A stretch of DNA of 64,000 nucleotides from Stagonosporopsis chrysanthemi (lineage: Eukaryota > Ascomycota > Dothideomycetes > Pleosporales > Didymellaceae), in the NCBI GenBank assembly GCA_022560025.1, contig JAFISE010000045.1, positions 124,001 to 188,000 on the forward strand. Reading direction: 5' to 3'. This document shows positions 44,817 to 53,732 of this stretch, one piece after another; position 1 is the first letter of the stretch; every line of letters begins with the position of its first letter. A program made the position numbers and the translations under genes. A model generated the notes under the pieces. That model was given only the letters and a program-made list of their open reading frames with translations, had not been told where the DNA came from and made no database searches.

Positions 44817-45992
44817 ATGGTCCAGCTTTCTTCCATCCTCAGCAACGCTGTCGCGGTGTCTTCGCTCATCAGCGGCGCCGTCGCTCACCCGGGCGAGAAG
44901 CATGACATGGCGCACGTCAAGCGCCAGATTGATGTTCGCCAACTGCGTGCTGCTGTTGCTAAACGCTCGCTCGAAAATTGCCAGGACTCACTCCAACACC
45001 GCTCATTGATGCAGCGATCGCATGTCAGGCGTTCAGAGGCTCTAAGTGCCCTTCGTCAGAAGCGCGGCATCAATGGTAGCTCGAAGAAGTTCCGCCGCGA
45101 CCTTGCTCTTCTCCAAGAGTTCGAGGCCATCAACCACAACCAGACCGGTGTCCTTGATTATACGCCCGACACTGATGTTTCGGCCATTTTCGCAGCCAAC
45201 ACTTCATACATTCTTGCGCCCGAGGTCACTGATGGTCCCTACTACGTTAATGGCGAGCTTATCCGCAAGGACGTCAAGGAAGGCCAGCCAGGTATCGATC
45301 TGTACCTTGAGGTCCAGTACGTTGATGTCACTACTTGCCAGCCTGTGCCTGAGTTGTTTGTCGACGTGTGGAACTGCAACGCTACCGGTTACTACAGTGG
45401 TGTTGAGTCCGGCCAGGGTGGTTTGAACACTACCTTCCTTCGCGGCATTCAGGAGACCGACGATGATGGTGTTGTTGCCTTCGAGACCATCTTTCCTGGT
45501 CACTACGATGGCCGCGCCATCCACACCCATCTTCTCACCAAGTCCAACGTCACGGTCCGTAAGAACCAGACAACCCAAGACGGTGCCGTCACCCATATTG
45601 GTCAGCTTTTCTGGCCCGAAGAGCTCAGATCTGAGGTTGAAGCCACTTCTCCTTATAACGAGAACGCCCAGGCCATCACCTCCAACGATGATGACATGTG
45701 GAGCATCGTCCAGACTGAGAACGACTACGACCCGTTTCCGCAATTTGTCTACGTTGGCAACGATATCACCGATGGTCTCTTTGCTTGGATTCAGATTGGT
45801 GTGAATGCTTCTGCCGACTACAATGATAATGACTACTATAGTGTTGCTGCCACTTACCAAGCGGGAGGTGGTGTCGCGAACGCTGACTCTGGCTTCGTTG
45901 GAGGTGGCAGTGGAAACGGCACCGTGGGAAGAAATGGTACCATGCCTAGTGGTTCACCGCCTTCCGGTGCTGTTCCCACTACTACTGCTTAA
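44817..45992 (+). CDS. Secreted intradiol ring-cleavage dioxygenase
   Basis: A 391-residue intronless protein. It cleaves catechol-type rings between the two hydroxyls with non-haem Fe(III), outside the cell. The signal peptide is MVQLSSILSNAVAVSSLISGAVA followed by a KR-containing, propeptide-like region. The intradiol fold is recognised from 'TDGPYYVNGELIRKD' (Tyr142 candidate ligand), 'DVWNCNATGYYSGV' (Tyr192/193), and 'GRAIHTHLL' with His236 and His238; two Tyr and two His are the family's iron ligands. A Gly/Ser/Pro-rich tail of about 45 residues ends the protein. Fungal secreted members are thought to attack lignin- or plant-derived phenolics. Numerous NxT/NxS sites are present. The gene sits beside an FAD amine oxidase and a Zn2Cys6 regulator. 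Confidence 0.93.
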   Translation: MVQLSSILSNAVAVSSLISGAVAHPGEKHDMAHVKRQIDVRQLRAAVAKRSLENCQDSLQHRSLMQRSHVRRSEALSALRQKRGINGSSKKFRRDLALLQEFEAINHNQTGVLDYTPDTDVSAIFAANTSYILAPEVTDGPYYVNGELIRKDVKEGQPGIDLYLEVQYVDVTTCQPVPELFVDVWNCNATGYYSGVESGQGGLNTTFLRGIQETDDDGVVAFETIFPGHYDGRAIHTHLLTKSNVTVRKNQTTQDGAVTHIGQLFWPEELRSEVEATSPYNENAQAITSNDDDMWSIVQTENDYDPFPQFVYVGNDITDGLFAWIQIGVNASADYNDNDYYSVAATYQAGGGVANADSGFVGGGSGNGTVGRNGTMPSGSPPSGAVPTTTA

Positions 45993-46169
45993 TAGAGGTC
46001 AGCTACATTACAGGATTTTGTTTCAGGCGGTCGGGAATATCTTTGATCTTATACCTATATAGAGGGATTGGATGCACAGTGGAATTGCCTGGCCCCAGTT
46101 CAAAGAACAAAGATGCTACAGACCTAGACAAGAGTGCTCGAAGGTAGATATCTCGCAGTTATGATATTT

Positions 46170-47541
46170 CTACAACTTCGCTTTTTCTTCCAGAGTGAAT
46201 TCCCGCCTATCAGGCCCTGCTCGGCTGCCATCTCCAGCGAACGCATCCTGGTCGTAATCCGTCCTAAATCGCCATTTTTGTGCCAGATCGGTAGGCAAGG
46301 AACGGGTGAAGGCTTTCGCTGTGTACTTGCCCAACACAGGCAGAAATTTGAAAGCACTAGTCTCGATTAGCACACACAAAAACCGGTGGAGAGTTTGTAC
46401 GTACTGTCCACTACCTCCCGTCGCCACAAATAAGTTCGGATGATCTGGGTGGTAGTCCATAATGAAGTCGCCTGTTGGGGTATCGTTGTACCAACATACT
46501 GCAGTCCTGTCGAAGCCACGCTCGGCAATATCTGGGAAGACGTCTCTCATTCCTTGCCTCAGTCTTTGTACCCCATCATGAGGCGCGTAGTTGACTCGTT
46601 CGCTTCGTGGCGCAGTAATTGGTGACGATGGCTCTTGCGACTCGCTCCTTGTATAGCCCCAGCCGTGTACTGCGCACTTCAAGAAACCGGTGTCTTCATG
46701 GGGCGGGAACACAAACCAACCCGTGTTCATGTTAATGTACACAGGCATATCCTTCAGCCGCGTCATCTCATCAGGGATGAGCTTCACATAACCTATCACT
46801 TGCGCTGTGGCAAGTGTGGAGTTGTACATGGGAACGAGCTTGTTCGACCATGCGCCTGCTGCAAGGACAAAGTGCTTGCCTTCGACGCTGTGTCCGCTGA
46901 CTGTCCTTATAGAGATGATGTTTCCTTGAGCGTCCTTGTCAAAGCCAGTGACTGTCCCATTAGCTCCACTGATGAACGAAACACCTTTCTCGATGCAAAG
47001 ATTGCGGAAGTACAACACCCCTTTCGCTGCATCAGCCCAGCCAGCTGAGCGGTTGCAGTAACCGTAGAAGTCCGGCTGAATCAGGGGTCCGGACAGCGTA
47101 GGAAATAATGACTTCGTGGTCGAGGCTGAAGTCAAGCGCTCATATGGAAGTTTCTCTTGTTCAAGGCCTTTGATACACCGATCAATCCACAAGCATGCGC
47201 GCGTATCTCTCTCGTCCGCAGCTAGGACAAAGGGCGTTGGATAGAAGATGCCGTTCGACATGTAGGTCGGACTGGACCAGGAACCATACGCTTCTTTCGC
47301 AATTCTGGTATATACTGGATCACCATAATCGAAACGAATGATGCGGGAGATGTCAACGCTTGAGCCGTCTGGGACCTGAGGTAACTTAGTATGAGTAGAC
47401 CAGATGTTGATAAGAAATTACTGGTGGGACATGCCGGTCGAGCACAACAATGTCTTTGTATCCTAGATCAGACAATTCCACCGCTGTTGACAAGCCGAAG
47501 ATACCAGCGCCAATAACGACAACGCGATCACTCGAAGACAT
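46170..47541 (-). CDS. FAD-dependent amine oxidase, sarcosine/fructosyl-amino-acid-oxidase-like
   Basis: Minus-strand exons: 47541-47422, 47375-46405, 46356-46170, giving 425 residues. It oxidises a secondary amine (N-methyl, imino or glycated amino acid) to an imine and H2O2. Evidence: VVVIGAGIFGLS dinucleotide motif at residues 7-18, 'SRIIRFDYGDPVYT' as in the MSOX/FAOX group (RxxRxxY), 'KHFVLAAGAWSNKL' and the C-terminal 'GGSGHAFKFLPVLGKY', in which the intron at 46357-46404 falls within the His codon. The fit is closer to sarcosine oxidase or fructosyl amino acid oxidase than to D-amino acid oxidase, but the substrate cannot be settled from motifs. There is no classical SKL ending (it ends EKAKL; an AKL-type peroxisomal signal is plausible). 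It is divergent from the Zn2Cys6 gene 280 bp away. Confidence 0.92.
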
Positions 47542-47821
47542 AATCTTGGGGACTTTGCGACGTGTCAAAAATTGTATGGTTGGGTATCTCTGCTCAGAAT
47601 AATCTAACAGAAGAGGCCGCGAATTAGTTCCATGAACACAAGAGCCATACTCGGCCTTAAAAAGGCACCTTCAGCATTGCCTCCGGTTGATATCCGCCTG
47701 AGGTGGACACACAGAGAAGCTAATTGGTTATGATGATCTAAAAGTGGGGTCGGCTCCGTGCACGTGAGACGGAGGTCACGGAAATCCGCTCGCAGGTATT
47801 GCGTGCTCCGTGTTCATCAAC
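47542..47821. promoter_or_regulatory. Bidirectional promoter between the FAD oxidase and a Zn2Cys6 regulator
   Basis: Only 280 bp separates the two divergent starts, so the promoter is shared. It contains CACGTG at 47760-47765. A regulator next to its target gene commonly binds such a region; CGG half-sites were not found in a clear palindrome. Confidence 0.55.
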
Positions 47822-50059
47822 ATGCATGGGCGCACCACCCCACTACGACATTCGCCGTATCTCAGCGGGCGCTCGAGGCGTGCTTGCGAGAATTGTCGGT
47901 CTCTGATCATGCTCTGTCTCCTCTTCTTCGTCGTGCTGAATCAGGACATAGGCGAAAGAAGACCAAATGTCCTGGTCAACGGCCGAGATGCTCCGTCTGC
48001 GATCGCCTGAATCAGCAGTGCGTTTATGCGCACAGCATACCAACGGCGACCCAAGATGAGATTCAAGAGCCTAGTGTACCTCCTGAGCATCGTCATGGTC
48101 CTCAAAGATCTCTCCCAGGCTCGAGCATGACTGCGGAACGCTTGAGTGCGATCGAGGCTCGACTAGAACAGATTGCAGCTGGCCTTGGGTAAGATCCAGC
48201 ATCTTCATGGTAGTGATCGACTTGGCCACTGAACGCATGCAGAAATCACCAAGCTGGTCAAGATTCTGTGATAAGGAGACTACCTCCAGGCCAGGTTTTG
48301 CATGACCTGCCTGCTCTGGATCTGCCTCCCGATGTAGTGAGCGATGGAATACTGGCCTATTTCACGAACCATTGCAACCAACCATGCCCGTTGTTTGATC
48401 ACCTTGTAGAAGATCCGTTCTCACATCGATTTCCTCCGATAGTGCTAACGGCAATGCTCGCTTTGTCCCTCCGTCGTTCCAGTCGGGGAAACATCCTGCT
48501 CAATGCACGCTATTCTTCACAAACACTCGTGCAGCACTCCTGGGATCTACTCGTAGATTCCTACCGCTGTTTTGATATCGACGAATCTTACTTTCAAGCG
48601 CTATGTCTTCTTGCGCAAGTTGACTTTGCCGAAGGTAGATCGGAACGAGCCCGTGCTCAGGTAGCGCTTGGCTTGAGGCTTGCTCAGTCTCGAGGTATGT
48701 TGGGCAAAGCGTACTATGAAAGTGAGAATGAGTCTGGTCGCAGAGAAAAGCAAGAGATTGTGTATTCGTTATGCATTCTGGACCGTATCTTCACCAGCCA
48801 CGACATTCCTAACTCGTCCATGCCGCAGAGGCTCTTTGGGCTCCCGGTATACTTGGGCGGTCCGGCGCATCCTGAAAAACGCGGCGAAGTCTACAGTGCT
48901 TTGTCAGTACCAAACCTCATGGTCGTCAACTCACTCGTCCTGATGCTGCACATGTGGGAACTTACCACCCAATATATCAGCGAGAGTTTGACTGGTACCT
49001 CACAACCTATCTGGCATCACAAATCAGTCAGAGCCGCGATTTTGACCCGTCTTCTCGAACTTGAGATACGTGAGCATATACATACAACCTCAGATATCGC
49101 CGCTGATGACCTCTAGCCATGGAACCCCATACATACGCGTCTGTCGGCCCAGTTTCTCGCGTTATCAGTGAACCACATTTGAAGTCCTATTTTAAAACAT
49201 GGATGTTCTTTCAAATCACGCATTCGGCTATACATTGTTGCATGTGCGTTAACTGTCAGCTACAAAGAAAATTAGCTTCTAATATGCAAACAGTAACCAT
49301 CCTTTCATCTTCTTCATCATAGCGAGACAACACGGATCACGCGTGCCACTTACGTTCCTTCAGAAAGCACACAAAGAGAGCTTGCTATATGCCTCGTGGG
49401 TTGCTAAGAGCCTGGCTGACATGGAGGCTGCCAGTCTCCATGTGCTCGATCCCTTTCTGGCATATCTCGTCGGCATCGCAGCCAGCATACACATAGAGCA
49501 TAGCCTCAGCTCCGATGCCTCCATTGCATCTTCCGCAAGAGAGAAGATACGCACGTGCATGGTGTATCTCACGCGCGTCTCGCGCATTTGGCCCAGAGTT
49601 GAGAAGAGAATCGCTGCCCTGGAAGAGCTGCGTTCAAGGGTAAACAACAGATCCGCTTTGAACTATGTTGAAGAAGAATACAATGGCGCTGTGCCTGTGC
49701 GAAGTGTGCGACACGTGTCGATATCGCCAGTGGACGAGCGCAATATGTGGCTTCTGTTCGACTCCTCCAACGATGCCGTTGGCGAGGACTCAACTTCCGT
49801 AGAAAGAGCCACTGGTACCAACACAGTACATCTCGACGATTCGCAAGTGTTTCCGCTTGAGAACGTCCATGACGCCGCCAACTCGATATCGCTGCCCCAA
49901 GGAAACGCTACCAGTCCGTTATCTGACTCCCAGCGTAGATCGAACATGGACTCTTTTCCCTCAGAAATGGAACCAACCGCTGACTGGTCACTATTCGGCA
50001 TGCCCTGGCTCGCCTACTTCCCAGCTGATGCAGACTTGCCGAGTGTCAACAACGGTTAG
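47822..50059 (+). CDS. Zn2Cys6 transcription factor, 5 exons
   Basis: Modelled exons: 47822-47898, 47952-48188, 48243-49069, 49117-49243, 49294-50059, giving 677 residues with introns of 47-54 bp. The start at 47822 (MHGRTTPLRHSP) is the nearest ATG before the zinc cluster. The cluster has Cys at 22, 25, 32, 39, 42 and 49 with exact CX2CX6CX6CX2CX6C spacing, and is split by the first intron (ENCR|RKKTKC). It is followed by a short coiled region (RLSAIEARLEQIAAGLG). The middle domain matches a common family: 'CPLFDHLVEDPF', 'RSERARAQVALGLRLAQSRGM', 'FGLPVYLGGP', and after splicing 'TWMFFQITHSAIHCC' joined to 'INHPFIFFIIARQHGSRVP'. The join at 49243/49294 is strongly supported because it restores that stretch. 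It is a nuclear regulator and may control the neighbouring FAD oxidase and nearby catabolic genes (inference). Confidence 0.88.
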
Positions 50060-50671
50060 TTCAGGAGGACCAAGGCAGCCAAGACTAGCAAGACTCGATT
50101 CGGTGGGCACAAGCCATGACGAGGCTGCTCTAGCAATCTCACACGACCGCGCGGCCGTAAATCGGTGCATTTCTCGTAGTTGGCCCAACCTCAACCACGA
50201 CGTCCACAACAGCGCAAATTAATCCTCCTTCCCACACGTCTGAACCTCACACTCCCAATCTCCCATCCACCACCAGCGATCCCCCACCCAGCCACCATGT
50301 CTCACCTCACCTCTCCCGCCATCTCCCTCCCCGCGCGCTCCACATCTACATCCCCTCTCTTTCTGTCCCCCCCCCCCTCTCTCTCCCGCCAGCCCGCCCT
50401 CGCGCTACAGCCAGCTTCCGCGACGCAAACCAAAAACCACAGCCGCCAACCCAGGGCCCTGTACAATGGGTTTCCTCGCCGCCGGACTCTTCTGGTCCCC
50501 GATCCACCCCCCAGCGCCCCGAGTTTGCGCCGCAGATTGCTGCGTTTCTTCGCGGGTTGTGTGTGCTAGTGGCTTGTGTTCATGGGGGGCACTACCGCGA
50601 GCAGGACGATCTGCTTTGTTCAGGGGCTGCCGGGGGCGCTGTTGTCTTGGTGCCGTGGTATTCGCGTAGCG

Positions 50672-50672
<1 letters not shown>

Positions 50673-50723
<51 letters not shown>
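50673..50723 (+). repeat. Poly-G tract, about 51 nt
   Basis: Uninterrupted guanine run at the end of a G-rich stretch. It is the mirror image in strand of the C tracts at 25.2 and 35.8 kb. Confidence 0.97.
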
Positions 50724-50725
<2 letters not shown>

Positions 50726-51128
50726 AAGCGAGAGGAAGTGGAGTGGGAGTGAAATTGAAGTGGACTTTAGCAGGGTTGAGCGAACTGCAAGATGGAGCGA
50801 GAAGAAGCAGGGACCGTAACAGGGGTAAGCGGCTGTCTTGTTCGGCACATGCACTCCACCGCACCTCTGTTCATCGTTTTTTTATTTTTTGGACCTTACG
50901 ATGAGTGCGGAGAACGTATCTGTGAGTCCGCACTTCTGCTCGTCCAGCCCCTCTCTTCCCATCTTCCGACCCATCAATCTCCTCCTTCACTACCCAGCTC
51001 GCCATCTCGATATCTCGTCATTCCCCTATTCCAACAGGCGAGGTCCATAGCTCATAAGCCTCACCCCCGCAGCCCATCCTCTCCTCCGTACGACACTGCC
51101 CTCTTCTCCGTACAGCACGGCACTACTC

Positions 51129-51200
51129 TCCTCTCCTCCTCCTCCTCCTCTCCTCCTCTCTCCCTCTCCCTCTCCTCCTCTCTCGTCTCTCGCCTCCTCT
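51129..51200 (+). repeat. Imperfect TCC/CTC polypyrimidine tract
   Basis: Run built of TCC, CTCC and TCTC words, almost pure pyrimidine. It can form triplex DNA when supercoiled; no gene assignment. Confidence 0.75.
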
Positions 51201-51669
51201 GCCCTCCTCTGCTCCACCGTCCCTGAACCGAATGCACAGAGATGAACGCACCCCCTCCATGCCGCGAAGCCTGTGTGTCGCTATCTCACTGCTCAGCACT
51301 GAGATTACGTTATATTGTATGGTATTAAACCGCACCATATCACATCACATCACACCGCACCGCACTGTACGCGTGCTGATGAATTCGGTTTGTCGAAACG
51401 AGCTGGTCGGTAGTGCCAGGGGGCAGAGGCGTACGACGGGGCGAAAGAGAGGGAGTGTGGAAGGAGAGATAAGGTACACACAAGATACGATAACAAGGTT
51501 CACATTCGGACGTGTACTGACGAGACCTGTCCTGTCCAACTACAAACTAATCCAGATTCGACTCACCCCGAACTCTGACATTGTGCCTACACGCTACACA
51601 CCACACCACACCATACCCAACCCAGATGTCTTGTCTTGTGTGGTCTCCCATTCCTCACAGCAGCAGCCA

Positions 51670-53331
51670 TCACACCTCCCCGTCCCCGTCCCCGTCCCCG
51701 TCCCCCTCCGCCATTCCCGGACCCAACAACCCCTCTCCTCCCACCCCGAGACACCCCGCCAGCTCCCCCATCGCCCCCTCCACCCTTGCCCTCCCCTCCT
51801 CCACCTCTCTCCCCACCCTCTCATACCGTTCCTCAACCTCCCTCAACTCCTCCCTCGCCGCGCGATATTTTCGGACTGCAGCGCTGTAGTGCTGTCTATC
51901 CTCTTCCGAGAGCAGAGATGGCGTGACAACGTCGATGGGGTGGTGCTCGCTCGTGTCTTCAGGCGCGGGAGTGGGTTCCACGGGGGGAGGGACGGTGGTT
52001 GTGCTGGGTGCGCGGGTGTGTGCTGGAGGTGGCGGGGTGGGACGTGTGGATAGGGCTTTGCGCGGTAGGATTATTCTGGCTTTTTTTGCGGGCGGTAGGG
52101 AGGCGGAGGGATTGGTGGCGCGGGTACGCTTGGGGGGTGGTGGTGGTGGTGGTGGTGGTGGTGCTGCTGCTGCTGCTGCAGAAGCCGGCGGGGGGCTGGG
52201 AAGACGTCCTGATGAAGGGGTGGGCTTTGAGGTGCTCTTTCCGGGATTGACAGCATCTGTCTTGAGTTTGGTTAGCTCTGAGCTCTGTCTTTGTAGTCTG
52301 GAACTACTAACCTTTGCTCTTGATGTCTCTCCTTGTGCCGTACTTGTGTCACCGCCAGAAGCTAGATCTTCGATTTCTTTCCTCACGAAGAAGGCATGTG
52401 CGGTACGGATTATTTCCAGCGCCTTCTCGCGGCTGTGCTTCTTCAAGTGCTTGAACTCCTTGGCCAGGATGTTGCGAACCTCTCTGTCTCGCTGTTCGGT
52501 GACTTCAGACAGATCACGAAGCGCAACAAGAATTGAGGAAGGCCACTCTGTTGTGCTTGTTCGCACGGCCTGAGGCACAGCGTACTCGGGCACAATGTCG
52601 AGTAAACCCCTATTCCAGTTCGCCGAAATCGCCCTGACCAAGTCCATACTTTCTTCTTGGGTATGCGGCTCTTCGTCCTCGACGAGTGCGCCATCAACCG
52701 CTGCGTGCTCTGTGGGTTCGTTGCCGTCGGCTGAGGCTGTGTCCCCAGCGACTGGGTGTACGCGCTCCACTCCAACATCCTGCGTATCTGCCGCTGCCTC
52801 CTCTTCCTCTTCCTCTTCGCTGTCTTCAAAGTCCCCGTTGATATCCTTGATCAAATTCTTCACCTCCTCCCTGACAGACTTATCCTTCGCCTTATCGGTT
52901 GCTCCAAATGCTGGCGCCTTCTCGCCTTGAAGATGCGCAGGCCTATGACCACTGAGTCGATCGCACAGAGCTTTACGCAAGCTGACCATCTGTTTCTCGC
53001 GCTGCGCCTGGCCTTGCACACGCTTTGCTAGTGACTCAAAGGCTCTGATCGTCTGGGCAGACCATGCCTCGTCCTTGTTGAAGTGCAGTGTAAGTCGCCT
53101 CTTGTTCTCCGCCTTCCCTGCTCCATCAATCAACGATTTGAAGTTCCAATCTTGGCGGACCTGGCGCAGACGATCGGCGTGAAGCTGGTCTGCTTGATCC
53201 GTGAGCACAGCTGAAGATGGAGCGGAAGAGATTGGGGAGATTTGATCGTCCATGGGTCTGGGGCTAAGTTCGACTTCTTGCATTGTCTTGGTCGCGGCCT
53301 TTGCCCCACGCAGCGGTCTACGCTTAGACAT
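51670..53331 (-). CDS. Disordered acidic/Pro-rich protein with C-terminal coiled coil
   Basis: A 553-residue intronless frame when started at MSKRRPLRGAK (53331); the frame continues upstream to an ATG at 53433, so up to 587 residues are possible. It has a basic N-terminus, an acidic patch with a run of Glu (DSEEEEEEEAAADT), a helical middle (EVRNILAKEFKHLKKHSREKAL), then poly-Ala and a Pro10 run, basic KRTR and KKARI motifs that could be nuclear-localisation signals, and a charged C-terminal coiled coil (LREVEERYERVGREVEE), ending in a GD repeat. Coding bias is clear and the frame is long, so it is likely real, but I recognise no catalytic domain. It is probably a nuclear scaffold or chromatin-related factor, which is a guess from composition only. 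It carries Pro- and Ala-coding trinucleotide repeats near 52136-52180. Confidence 0.65.
   Translation of the reverse strand: MSKRRPLRGAKAATKTMQEVELSPRPMDDQISPISSAPSSAVLTDQADQLHADRLRQVRQDWNFKSLIDGAGKAENKRRLTLHFNKDEAWSAQTIRAFESLAKRVQGQAQREKQMVSLRKALCDRLSGHRPAHLQGEKAPAFGATDKAKDKSVREEVKNLIKDINGDFEDSEEEEEEEAAADTQDVGVERVHPVAGDTASADGNEPTEHAAVDGALVEDEEPHTQEESMDLVRAISANWNRGLLDIVPEYAVPQAVRTSTTEWPSSILVALRDLSEVTEQRDREVRNILAKEFKHLKKHSREKALEIIRTAHAFFVRKEIEDLASGGDTSTAQGETSRAKVSSSRLQRQSSELTKLKTDAVNPGKSTSKPTPSSGRLPSPPPASAAAAAAPPPPPPPPPPKRTRATNPSASLPPAKKARIILPRKALSTRPTPPPPAHTRAPSTTTVPPPVEPTPAPEDTSEHHPIDVVTPSLLSEEDRQHYSAAVRKYRAAREELREVEERYERVGREVEEGRARVEGAMGELAGCLGVGGEGLLGPGMAEGDGDGDGDGEV
52136..52180 (-). repeat. 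Trinucleotide repeats coding poly-Pro and poly-Ala
   Basis: GGT and GCT repeats on the plus strand read as Pro and Ala runs in the minus-strand gene. Likely length-variable. Confidence 0.85.
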
Positions 53332-53732
53332 TGGATCTGTGAATGAAATTGATGTAGTTCCGACTGCCTCCATCGGTTGCAGAGCACGGCGGCTGTAGCG
53401 GCGAGCGGTCGGTAGATGTATGTCTCGTAGCAAACTTGTCGCTCCAACTCTTCAAAGAGACTGCGACAAAGACATTCTTCCAGATGCCTCTGGCCTATTC
53501 GCAAACAACAAACATGGATGAGAGAGATGGTCTTGACCGGAACATGACAGAATGACAGTGAGGCAGGAGCATGCTGGTCGAAGTGCAGCGCTTGCGACAG
53601 GGAGGGTGAACACTCTCCAAGGGTATTCTCAAGAATCTTGCAAGGGGCTGTGCAGACCCAAGCGGCTTTAAGCAGGTACTGCTGAGATTCGTGCTAGAGC
53701 AGCGAGAAGGAGATTGAGGTGCCTCGACATGC
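53332..53732. other. Short intergenic region
   Basis: About 400 bp between two minus-strand genes (less if the first gene begins at 53433). It holds the promoter of the disordered protein. Nothing else was seen. Confidence 0.35.

Larger units (their letters stand above)
50060..51669. other. 1.6-kb low-complexity interval with strong strand skew
   Basis: C-rich to about 50530, then G-rich to 50730 (ending in a poly-G), then C/T-rich again (TCC repeats at 51130-51200). An ATG at 50297 in a good context (accATGTC) opens a frame that would have to cross a C11 run at 50367-50377 to reach a second open frame ending in the poly-G. No domain was recognised. Confidence 0.4.

Noticed and set aside
45204..45860. 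Minus-strand frame of 218 codons
   Set aside because: Antisense to the intradiol dioxygenase gene.
53332..53433. Longer N-terminus for the disordered protein
   Set aside because: The extra residues have no conserved look and the ATG at 53331 begins a typical basic N-terminus; kept as an alternative only.
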